Part shown: piece after piece, positions 1 through 6,143 of the stretch
Position numbering within the stretch: position 1 is the first letter of the stretch
How the letters are laid out: each line of letters begins with the position of its first letter
Origin: Candidatus Coatesiibacteriota bacterium
Lineage (GTDB): Bacteria > Oederibacteriota > CAKKQC01
NCBI GenBank assembly: GCA_023265785.1
Contig: JAHFSL010000114.1
Span: 1-7,531, forward strand
Length of the DNA: 7,531 bases
Direction of reading: 5' to 3'
Made by a program: the position numbers and the translations under genes
Notes under the pieces: model-generated
What the model was told of the DNA's origin: nothing
The model's input: only the letters and a program-made list of their open reading frames with translations
The model's database searches: none

Positions 1-1
1 T

Positions 2-2209
2 GCCCCGGCAGCGTGGGCGATGACCCTCCTGCCGACCCTGCCGGCCGCCGCCCTGCTGGTCGGGGTCGCCGGGGCGGTGCACCCGGTGGGCTGGCTGGCC
101 CTGCCGGCCGTCGCCCGGGAAGCCTGGGAGCGCGCGCGGGCGGCGCGCTCCGGGCGCCTGCCCGTTCTCATGCTCCTGTTCCTGGCCCTGCCGGGGGGGC
201 TCCGCCTGCTCTACCCGGCCGTACGGGCCGCGGCGGTTCCGGCCCTGGGCTGGCTTGAACCCGGCCACGCGGGGGGATGGGCCCGCCATGCGGTCGCCGC
301 GGGGGTCTTCCGGTCCGTCGTCGCCGGTGGGATCACCGGGCGGGCGGTGGCGGGCGGGCTGATCCGTGACCTCCTGCTCAATCCCTGGGGCGCGTTCGGC
401 CCGGTGCTCCTGCTGATCGGCTGGGGGGCCCTGGTGGTCCGGCGCGACCGGCCGGACGCCGCCCGGCGGCTGGGGTGGGCCTTCGCCGCACCCGTGGTGC
501 TCGGCGCGCTCCTGCCCCTGCCTGAACCCGCCCGGCCGTGGCTTCTTGCGGCGTGGGCGGCCGCCGTCTGCGCGGGAGAGGGGCTGGCGTGGCTCGCCGT
601 GCGGTTGGCGTGGGCGCCCGCCGCGGCCGCGGTCGTCGTCCTGGCGCGCGCCATCCTGGTGCTTCCGGGCCAGGCCCGCGACCGAGACACGCTGGCGCCC
701 GACCTCGCGCGGGCCGCGTTCGGGTCCGTGCGGCCCGGGGACCGGGTCTATGCCTGGGGCTTTCGCTGGCTCTATCCCGCCTGGGCCGAGGTGGCCGCGG
801 GCCGGGCGCCGGTTCCGGCGGCCCTCCGCACCGCGCAGGCGCTGGTCTTTGGCGCGCCGGAGCGCGGGCCCGGGGATGCCGGCGCCACCGGCCCCGCCCT
901 GGTGTGGGGCCTGGCGGCGGGCGGCGGCCGCGTCTTCCTGACGCCCGAACCGCCGCCCGCGGTCCTGCCCTCACGCGGGTTCCGCCGGGAGGGCTTCCTG
1001 GCCCGCCTCACATCGCCCCGGGATCTTCCCGATCGCGCCGCGGACGGCGGCCGGTGGGCGAGGGGGATCGGCTGGAGGTCCCTCCTGCGCCCCCACGGCC
1101 CCTTCGAGGAGGAGACAGTCCAGCAGGTCGCGCTCGCCCTGCACGCCCAGGCCCTGCAGGCCGTGCGGGCGGGGTCGCCCGCCGAGGACGAGGCGCTGGC
1201 ACGCGCCGGACCGCGCCTGCGCGAGGGCCAGCCCGAACTGCACCAGGTCCTGGGCCGCGCCCTCTTCCTGACGGGCCGCGGCGAAGCGGCCGAGACCGAA
1301 TGGAAGCGGGCGCTGGAACTCACCCACGGCGGCTACCTCGATCCCTATCTCGGGCTGGCCGCGGCGGCGCGGGCGCGCGGCGAGCGCGCGATCCGGGGCC
1401 ACGCCGAGCAGTTCGAGGACGAACTGGAACTCCTCCGCACCGCCGCCGTGGTGGCGGCCGGCGCCCGCCACCCGGAGGTGGCGGCCGGCGACGACGCCCG
1501 GGTGCTGGCCGACCGCGACCTGGCGCGCCGGGACTACTTCCGCGCGATCGCGGTCGGTTTCGTTGTGCGCGGCATGACGCACTTCCGCGAGGGGCGCCTG
1601 CCGCAGGCCGCCGCGGCCTGGGAGGACGCGCTGGGCTACGATCCCGGCCAGCCCCAGGCCCTGCACGGGCTGGGGACGCTGGCCGCCCTCGAGGAGCGGT
1701 TCGACGATGCCGTCCGGTGGTACCGCGCGGCCCGGGAGCGGGCGCGCGGATGGGAGGAACTCGACGAGAACCTCGACCGGGCGCTCGCGGCGCAGACGCA
1801 GGCGCGGCTCCTGCCGGGACTTCTTGAGGCCGCCGCCCTCCGCCCGCGTGACCCGGCCGCCTGGTGCGATCTCGGAAACGCGAACTGGCACGTCGGCCGG
1901 ATCGGCGCCGCGGAGCGGTGCTACCGGGCGGCCCTGGCCCTCGACCCCGCCTCGGGGCGCGCGTGGGGCAACCTGGGATCGGCACTGGTCCAGCAGGGCC
2001 GGGTGCGCGAGGCGATCACGGTGTACCGCCGGGCGCTCGCAAGCAATCCCGCCGATGCCGAGGCCATGGTCAACCTGGGCGCCGTGTATCACGGCCTGGG
2101 GGACCGGCGGCGCGCCGAGGAGTGGCTCCGGCGGGGGCTGGCGCTCACGCCCGGCCATCCCCTCGCCAACCGGCTCCTGCAGGACCTGGCCACGGCCCCC
2201 GCCCGCTAG
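2..2209 (+). CDS. Membrane protein with C-terminal TPR array, DUF2723/GT-C-like, 5' partial
   Basis: The frame is open to the left edge (six codons precede the first ATG at 20), so the gene probably starts outside the window. Residues here are counted from that ATG. Hydrophobic stretches lie near 3-31, 47-65, 118-142, 150-170, 172-195 and 197-215 and look like the end of a multi-spanning membrane domain. A soluble region follows (about 225-345), with WGFRWLYP near 247 and FRREGFLARL near 325. These resemble the post-membrane part of DUF2723 (protein O-mannosyltransferase-like) proteins, where a similar 'eGLlyRl' stretch occurs. TPR-like helical pairs sit at about 406-436, 514-546 and 547-580. 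The clearest three are at 613-714, each with the LGxxxxxxGxxxxAxxxYRxALxxxP pattern. The likely role is membrane glycosyl transfer or envelope assembly, with the TPRs binding partner proteins. The TPR part is certain. The DUF2723 link is an inference, and a generic TPR membrane protein is the alternative. Confidence 0.75.
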   Translation, partial: APAAWAMTLLPTLPAAALLVGVAGAVHPVGWLALPAVAREAWERARAARSGRLPVLMLLFLALPGGLRLLYPAVRAAAVPALGWLEPGHAGGWARHAVAAGVFRSVVAGGITGRAVAGGLIRDLLLNPWGAFGPVLLLIGWGALVVRRDRPDAARRLGWAFAAPVVLGALLPLPEPARPWLLAAWAAAVCAGEGLAWLAVRLAWAPAAAAVVVLARAILVLPGQARDRDTLAPDLARAAFGSVRPGDRVYAWGFRWLYPAWAEVAAGRAPVPAALRTAQALVFGAPERGPGDAGATGPALVWGLAAGGGRVFLTPEPPPAVLPSRGFRREGFLARLTSPRDLPDRAADGGRWARGIGWRSLLRPHGPFEEETVQQVALALHAQALQAVRAGSPAEDEALARAGPRLREGQPELHQVLGRALFLTGRGEAAETEWKRALELTHGGYLDPYLGLAAAARARGERAIRGHAEQFEDELELLRTAAVVAAGARHPEVAAGDDARVLADRDLARRDYFRAIAVGFVVRGMTHFREGRLPQAAAAWEDALGYDPGQPQALHGLGTLAALEERFDDAVRWYRAARERARGWEELDENLDRALAAQTQARLLPGLLEAAALRPRDPAAWCDLGNANWHVGRIGAAERCYRAALALDPASGRAWGNLGSALVQQGRVREAITVYRRALASNPADAEAMVNLGAVYHGLGDRRRAEEWLRRGLALTPGHPLANRLLQDLATAPAR

Positions 2210-2254
2210 CCGACCTGCACGGCGTGCCGAACGCCGGAACCACGAGCGTGTCTT

Positions 2255-2273
2255 TTAGAACCAAAGGTTCTAA
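2255..2273. promoter_or_regulatory. Perfect 8-bp inverted repeat, candidate operator
   Basis: TTAGAACC at 2255-2262 and GGTTCTAA at 2266-2273 are exact reverse complements separated by AAA. The element is AT-rich within very GC-rich DNA, lies 10 bases before the ATPase start codon and overlaps the -10-like hexamer at 2271-2276. There is no T-run after it on either strand, so it is a poor intrinsic terminator. Its shape and position fit a dimeric repressor or autoregulatory site better. The regulator is unknown. The ATPase itself carries a helix-turn-helix-like segment and is one candidate. Confidence 0.6.
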
Positions 2274-2276
2274 TAT
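2271..2276 (+). promoter_or_regulatory. Candidate -10 element for a leaderless ATPase transcript
   Basis: TAATAT matches the TATAAT consensus at four of six positions and ends seven bases before the ATG at 2284, so transcription would begin at or next to the start codon. No Shine-Dalgarno sequence lies between it and the ATG, which fits a leaderless message. I see no convincing -35 element. The first two bases of the hexamer's overlap region belong to the right arm of the inverted repeat, so a protein bound there would block RNA polymerase. Confidence 0.4.
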
Positions 2277-2283
2277 ACAAGTC

Positions 2284-3462
2284 ATGCCCCGGTACCTTCC
2301 GCGCGAAGCCGAGGGGCGCCTCACGGCCCTGCTCCGGACCTTCCCTGCCGTCCTCGTGGTGGGTCCGCGTCAGTGCGGCAAGAGCACGATGGTGCGCCGG
2401 TCCCGCGCCTCCTGGCGCTATGTGGATCTCGAGCTGACCTCGGATTACGAGACGCTGGCCGCTGACCCGGAACGATTCCTCACGGGCCATGGCGGCCGCA
2501 TGATCCTGGACGAGGCCCAGCGCCTTCCGGCCCTCTTTCCCCTCCTGCGCCACCTGATTGACCGAACGCGGGGAAACGGCCGGTATGTCCTGCTGGGTTC
2601 GGCGAGTCCGGCGCTGATGCGCACGGTCTCGGAATCGCTGGCCGGGAGGGCGGGGATCCTGGAACTGACCGGGTTCCAGCCCTCCGAGGTGGCTGGCCGG
2701 ACCCAGGCCCTGGACCACTGGTTTTGGGGCGGACTTCCGCCGGTGTACGAACGCCGGGGGCCCGTGGCCCGGGCGGCCTGGCTGGATGCCTATGTTTCGG
2801 CGGTGCTCGAGCGGGACCTTCCGACCCTGGGCATCCGGGTGCCGGCGCCGCGCCTGCGGAAGCTCTGGACGATGCTGACGCACCTCCAGGGAAATCTTCT
2901 GAACCATTCCGAGCTGGCGCGGTCGCTCGGGGTGTCCTACCACACCGTGGCCGACTACCTGGACATCCTCGAGGGAGCCTTCATGATCCGCCGTCTCCAG
3001 CCGTTTGCGGCGAATGTCTCGAAGCGGCTGACCAAGAGTCCCAAGCTCTACGTTCGGGATCCGGGCATCCTGCACATCCTGGCCGGCCTGCGCCGGCCCG
3101 GGGATCTCGAAGGCTGGATGCGGCGGGGCGCCTCCTTTGAGGGGATGGTCATCGAGCAACTGGTGGCGCGGGCGGCGCTCCACCATGTCCGGCCGGAGGC
3201 CTATTTTTGGCGGACCCTGGCGGGGGGAGAAGTGGATCTCCTGCTCAAGCTGGGCACCCGCCTCGTGCCCGTCGAGATCAAGCTGGGTGCGGGCGTGGAT
3301 CGCCATGCCGTGGCGGGCCTCCGGCAGTGCATGGCCGATCTCGGGATCCGAAAGGGGTGGGTGGTCACGGGATCAGGAACCCGGGACCGGTTGGGTGACG
3401 ATATCGAAATTGTTCCGTGGGGCGAGGTCATTCGGGGAATGGACGGGATCGTGCCGGGATAA
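2284..3462 (+). CDS. AAA_14 / DUF4143 family ATPase
   Basis: This is a 392-residue protein, close to the usual length of the AAA_14-DUF4143 ATPases that are scattered through bacteria and archaea with no settled function. Walker A is GPRQCGKST at 27-35 and Walker B is MILDE at 73-77 followed by AQ. A sensor-like GSASP is at 105-109, followed by ESLAGR and the family's typical 'ELTGFQPSE' turn. A winged-helix-like segment (SELARSLGVSYHTVADYL) starts near 210. The C-terminal part has EVD at 316-318 and EIK at 331-333, spaced like a PD-(D/E)XK nuclease core, as is usual for DUF4143. The start at 2284 is chosen because the family begins shortly before Walker A. The frame stays open far upstream inside the TPR gene, but that stretch is shadow sequence. 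The gene stands alone, with its own candidate promoter and inverted repeat. It appears intact, and its GC content looks slightly lower than the TPR gene's. It may have been acquired horizontally. Confidence 0.92.
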   Translation: MPRYLPREAEGRLTALLRTFPAVLVVGPRQCGKSTMVRRSRASWRYVDLELTSDYETLAADPERFLTGHGGRMILDEAQRLPALFPLLRHLIDRTRGNGRYVLLGSASPALMRTVSESLAGRAGILELTGFQPSEVAGRTQALDHWFWGGLPPVYERRGPVARAAWLDAYVSAVLERDLPTLGIRVPAPRLRKLWTMLTHLQGNLLNHSELARSLGVSYHTVADYLDILEGAFMIRRLQPFAANVSKRLTKSPKLYVRDPGILHILAGLRRPGDLEGWMRRGASFEGMVIEQLVARAALHHVRPEAYFWRTLAGGEVDLLLKLGTRLVPVEIKLGAGVDRHAVAGLRQCMADLGIRKGWVVTGSGTRDRLGDDIEIVPWGEVIRGMDGIVPG

Positions 3463-3492
3463 AGCCCGGACCGCAGGGGTATAATCCCGGCA
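3452..3492. promoter_or_regulatory. 9-bp inverted repeat spanning the operon promoter
   Basis: TGCCGGGAT at 3452-3460 is the exact reverse complement of ATCCCGGCA at 3484-3492. The left arm covers the end of the ATPase gene. The right arm overlaps the last two bases of the -10 element and the first base of the oxidoreductase ATG. A shorter alternative hairpin, CCGGG 3454-3458 with CCCGG 3465-3469, shares the left arm. It could be an operator for the sugar operon. In DNA this GC-rich, a repeat of this length with a 23-base gap can also arise by chance. Confidence 0.3.
3480..3485 (+). promoter_or_regulatory. Perfect -10 element for the five-gene operon
   Basis: TATAAT at 3480-3485 is a full consensus match in a GC-rich region and ends six bases before the ATG at 3492. 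A transcript from it would start at the start codon itself. No Shine-Dalgarno sequence precedes the ATG, which agrees with leaderless initiation. No TTGACA-like -35 element is visible 16-18 bases upstream. The spacing matches that of the -10-like hexamer before the ATPase gene. Confidence 0.55.
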
Positions 3493-4571
3493 TGGGCGCG
3501 CCGATGCGGTTCATCGGGTTGAACTTCGACCACATGCACATGGGCGACCTCCTCCGGCAGGTGCGCGAGTGCCCGGACGCGGAGATCGTGGGCATCTGCG
3601 ATGACGATCCCACCCACATGGCCGACACGGTGAAGAAACTGGAGATCCCCCCGGCCATGGTCTTCACCCACATCCGCGAGTGCATTGAGCGGACGAACCC
3701 CGACATCGCCATCCTCTGCCCGGCCACCGGCCGCCATGCGGAGTATGTCGAGATCGCCGCGTCCTACGGGCTGGACTGCCTCGTCGAGAAACCGTTTGCG
3801 GCGACGCTCGCCGACGCGGACCGGATGATCGCGGCCGTGGACAAGGCGGGCAAGCGGCTGGTGGTCAACTGGCCGCTGGCCTGGTACCCGCCGCACCGGA
3901 CGGCCAAGCGCCTGGTGGACGGGGGGAGGATCGGAGACCTGCTGGAAGTCCATTATTACGACGGCAACCGCGGCCCCTTAAGGCACATCGCCGACAAGGA
4001 CGAGGTGAGCGAGGAGGCCGCCGCGAAGAAGATGAAGGATTCGTGGTGGTACCGCCGGGACAAGGGTGGCGGCTCCCTGCTGGATTACCTCGGCTACGGC
4101 ACGACGCTGGGCACCTGGTATCAGGGCGGCCGGGCGCCGCTGGAAGTCACCTGCACCGCCTTCGGCCGGCCGTTCGTCGCGGTGGACGAGCACAGCGTCG
4201 CCGTGGCGCGGTACGCGCACGGGCTCTCGACCTTCTCGACCCGGTGGGGGACCTTCACCGACCCCTGGGTCACTCAGCCCCAGCCCAAATGTGGATTCGT
4301 CCTCGTCGGCACGAAGGGGACGATCGCCTCCTACGACTACGAGGCCACGATCCGGGTGCAGGACGCCGCCCACCCGCAGGGCGAGGTGGTGCCGGTGGAC
4401 ACGCTGGCGGCCCCCCACCGCAACCCCATCGAACATGTCACCCACTGTTTCCGGTCAGGCGAGCCGGTGATCGGGCCGCTGGACCCCGCCATCTGCCGGA
4501 TCGGCCAGCAGGTCGTGGATACCGCGTTCGCGAGCGCGCTCCAGAAAAAAACCCTCCCGCTCCTCGGGTAG
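3492..4571 (+). CDS. Gfo/Idh/MocA family NAD-dependent oxidoreductase
   Basis: This is a 359-residue protein of the usual family length. It has an N-terminal Rossmann domain and a C-terminal alpha/beta substrate domain, and it oxidises or reduces a sugar or polyol in the cytoplasm. The family hallmark EKP is at 99-101, with K100 the expected catalytic lysine. ICDDDP near 35-40 ends the second strand with acidic residues, which favours NAD(H) over NADP(H). The glycine loop is degenerate: it reads GLNFDHMHMG at 9-18 instead of GxGxxG. GGGSLLDYLGY places D198 as expected but has Y202 where inositol dehydrogenases have the catalytic histidine. Tyrosine here is known in glucose-fructose oxidoreductase and dihydrodiol dehydrogenase. 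ATG 3492 fits the promoter; ATG 3504 (M5) is the alternative start. It is the first gene of the operon, 8 bases before the next. An A7 run lies near its end (4545-4551). The exact substrate is unknown. Confidence 0.93.
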   Translation: MGAPMRFIGLNFDHMHMGDLLRQVRECPDAEIVGICDDDPTHMADTVKKLEIPPAMVFTHIRECIERTNPDIAILCPATGRHAEYVEIAASYGLDCLVEKPFAATLADADRMIAAVDKAGKRLVVNWPLAWYPPHRTAKRLVDGGRIGDLLEVHYYDGNRGPLRHIADKDEVSEEAAAKKMKDSWWYRRDKGGGSLLDYLGYGTTLGTWYQGGRAPLEVTCTAFGRPFVAVDEHSVAVARYAHGLSTFSTRWGTFTDPWVTQPQPKCGFVLVGTKGTIASYDYEATIRVQDAAHPQGEVVPVDTLAAPHRNPIEHVTHCFRSGEPVIGPLDPAICRIGQQVVDTAFASALQKKTLPLLG

Positions 4572-4579
4572 AGTAGCGT

Positions 4580-5347
4580 ATGGCCTTCGCGGGGATCTGC
4601 TTCAACACCGCCAACCTGGTGGGGCGGGCCACCGGGTACCGGTTCAGCCTGGCCAGGTGGATGGACCAGCACGACGCGACCATCGCGAAGACCGATGAGC
4701 GCGAGTGGGGGGCGATCTGCAAGGAGATCGCCAAGGCGGGCTATACCGCCGTCGAAATATGGCAGGCGCACGCCGATCCCTCCGTCATGACCGAGGCGAA
4801 GGCCCGGATTTGGAAGCAGGCGCTGGCCGACCACGGGCTGGCTCCCGTGGCGTACGCCGGCGGGCTCACCGTGGACACGGCGCGGGTGTGCACCTGGCTG
4901 GGCATCCCGCACGTGGACGGCGGGCTGGGGAGCCGGTCCGCCGCCGAGGTGGCCGCGCTGTGCGCCCGCACCGGAATCCTGGCCAACCACGAGAACCATC
5001 CCGAGCAGTCCCCCGATGAGATCAAGGTCCGGGTCGCGGGGGGCGGTGACTGGGTCGGGGTGGCGCTCGACACCGGCTGGCTGGGGACGCAGGGCGTGGA
5101 CGCGCCCCGCGCCATCCACGAGCTGGGCCCGCTGGTGCGGCATGTCCACCTCAAGGACGTGAAGGCCCCGGGGGGGCACGAAACCTGCCCGCTGGGCGAG
5201 GGCCGGGTGGGCGTGGATGATTGCCTGGTCACGCTCAAGCAGGCCGGGTACACGGGGTGGATTTCCTGGGAGGACGAGCCCGAGGACCGCAATCCCTTCG
5301 ACATCGCGGCGCGCATGCGCGAGTGGATTGACGCCCGCATCCGGTGA
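4580..5347 (+). CDS. Sugar phosphate isomerase/epimerase (xylose isomerase-like TIM barrel)
   Basis: This is a 255-residue protein of the AP endonuclease 2/xylose isomerase-like TIM-barrel family, whose members interconvert keto- and aldo-sugars or epimerise them with a divalent metal. Candidate metal and catalytic residues follow the family order: E59 in VEIW, E138 in NHENH, D164 in ALDTGW, H188 and H190 in RHVHLKD, and E231 in WISWED. The pairing with a Gfo/Idh/MocA oxidoreductase is very common in sugar and inositol catabolism and suggests that this enzyme acts on the oxidised product. The start at ATG 4580 lies 8 bases after the previous stop with only a weak purine stretch ahead of it, so translation probably depends on the upstream gene. 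Its stop TGA overlaps the GTG start of the next gene. It could also be a hydroxypyruvate-isomerase-like or inosose-dehydratase-like enzyme. The specificity cannot be told from the sequence. Confidence 0.9.
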   Translation: MAFAGICFNTANLVGRATGYRFSLARWMDQHDATIAKTDEREWGAICKEIAKAGYTAVEIWQAHADPSVMTEAKARIWKQALADHGLAPVAYAGGLTVDTARVCTWLGIPHVDGGLGSRSAAEVAALCARTGILANHENHPEQSPDEIKVRVAGGGDWVGVALDTGWLGTQGVDAPRAIHELGPLVRHVHLKDVKAPGGHETCPLGEGRVGVDDCLVTLKQAGYTGWISWEDEPEDRNPFDIAARMREWIDARIR

Positions 5348-6126
5348 GCGCGGCACGGGAGTTCTTCGAGCGGTGCCACGACCTGCTCCATATCGTGGCC
5401 GACCAGGAGCCGGAGATCGCCCGTGCCGCGGACTGGTTCGCGCGTTCCATCCTCAAGGGCCGGCTGGTGCAGGTGTTCGGAAGCGGGCACAGCCGGATCA
5501 TGGTCGAGGAGATGTGGCCCCGCTACGGCTCGTTCCCGGGGTTCCACCCCATCGTGGAGCTCTCCCTCACCTTCCATAACGCGGCGGTCGGCCCCAACGG
5601 CCAGCGGCAGGCCATGTTCCTGGAAAATGTGGGGGGCCTCGCGGCCCGGATCCTGCGCAACTTCGCCCTCAAGAAGGGCGATACCGCCCTGGTCGTCTCC
5701 TCCTCCGGGTGCAACCGGGTCGCCATCGAGATGGCCGAGGGGTTTGGCAAGCGGGGCATGAAGGTGGTGGCCATCGTGAGCCTCGCCCACGCGAAGGCGA
5801 GCCGGTCGAACGACCCGCGGGGGAGGAAACTCATGGACTTCGCCGATCTGGTCCTCGACACCGGGGCGCCGGTGGGTGATTCGATGGTGCGGATTCCCGG
5901 GCTGGCGACCCCCGTCTCCCCGGGCTCCACGGTGGGCGGGTGCATGCTGGTGAATGCGATCAAGGCGGAGGTCGCCGCCCGGCTGACGCGGGCGGGCAAG
6001 CCGCCGAAGGTGATCACGGCGGGCGCGGTGGTCGGTGCGGCGAAGTCGGCGGCGCTCTTCGAGTCCGCCTACGATGAGTACGCCCGGATGATGGCCCGCC
6101 TGTACGCGGAGCCCGGCGCCCGGTGA
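5344..6126 (+). CDS. SIS-domain phosphosugar protein, UPF0309-like
   Basis: This is a 260-residue protein with one SIS (sugar isomerase) domain, the fold that binds phosphorylated sugars. An N-terminal helical part (1-38) leads into VFGSGHSRIMVEEM (FGSGHS at 45-50). The second phosphate-binding serine motif is SSSGCN at 119-124, followed by SLAHAKASRS and a long lid-like C terminus. The order FGxGHSxxxxEE, SxSGxN, SLxHxKxxxS and a 'GDSMVRIPGLATPVSPGST' stretch matches, from memory, the UPF0309 family of SIS proteins. Those proteins have no settled reaction but are often placed with amino-sugar metabolism. The start is GTG 5344, which overlaps the previous TGA as GTGA. No in-frame ATG lies before residue 52, inside the domain. 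It could be an isomerase, a sugar-phosphate hydrolase or etherase, or a sensor. The neighbours favour an enzyme in the same sugar pathway. Confidence 0.9.
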   Translation: MSAAREFFERCHDLLHIVADQEPEIARAADWFARSILKGRLVQVFGSGHSRIMVEEMWPRYGSFPGFHPIVELSLTFHNAAVGPNGQRQAMFLENVGGLAARILRNFALKKGDTALVVSSSGCNRVAIEMAEGFGKRGMKVVAIVSLAHAKASRSNDPRGRKLMDFADLVLDTGAPVGDSMVRIPGLATPVSPGSTVGGCMLVNAIKAEVAARLTRAGKPPKVITAGAVVGAAKSAALFESAYDEYARMMARLYAEPGAR

Positions 6127-6143
6127 AGGAGCGGCCGCTCCGC
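6106..6143. promoter_or_regulatory. Alternative hairpins around the MetE-like start codon
   Basis: GCGGAGC (6106-6112) is the reverse complement of GCTCCGC (6137-6143), and a stem between them would enclose the GTG start at 6123. The left arm contains GGAG (6108-6111), the only Shine-Dalgarno-like sequence for that gene. A competing hairpin forms inside the perfect 14-base palindrome at 6128-6141 (stem GGAGC/GCTCC, loop GGCC), which also contains a NotI site. Switching between the two would hide or expose the ribosome site. In DNA this GC-rich such pairings can be chance. Confidence 0.2.

Noticed and set aside
20..22. ATG at 20 as the true start of the first gene
   Set aside because: The frame is open to the left edge, and the protein begins inside a membrane domain with no upstream ribosome site visible, so the gene is more likely truncated by the window.
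971..2158. Long reverse-strand open frame opposite the TPR gene
   Set aside because: It is a shadow of the forward gene in GC-rich DNA. Its translation is a low-complexity Arg/Gly/Pro-rich string with no family motifs, while the forward frame gives clear TPRs.
2220..2236. Small hairpin (CGGCGT/ACGCCG) after the TPR stop codon as an intrinsic terminator
   Set aside because: The stem is only six pairs and no T-run follows directly. The nearest T4 is about 17 bases away.
1864..2283. Upstream in-frame extension of the ATPase into the TPR gene
   Set aside because: The extra residues are Arg/Gly/Pro-rich shadow sequence of the TPR frame, and the ATPase family normally begins just before Walker A, as it does from ATG 2284.
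2206..3306. Reverse-strand open frame opposite the ATPase
   Set aside because: The forward frame has Walker A, Walker B and DUF4143 motifs. The reverse translation has no recognisable motif.
3454..3469. Hairpin CCGGG/CCCGG at the end of the ATPase gene as a terminator
   Set aside because: It has only five base pairs, overlaps the stop codon and has no T-run after it.
4545..4551. A7 run near the end of the oxidoreductase as a programmed frameshift or slippage site
   Set aside because: A shift there reaches a stop at 4574-4576 in the frame of the next gene, or a meaningless frame in the other direction. Neither creates a fusion or a sensible protein, and the run is not in the X-XXY-YYZ register.
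4337..5356. Reverse-strand open frame opposite the isomerase gene
   Set aside because: It contains no family motif and lies entirely opposite a gene with conserved metal ligands.
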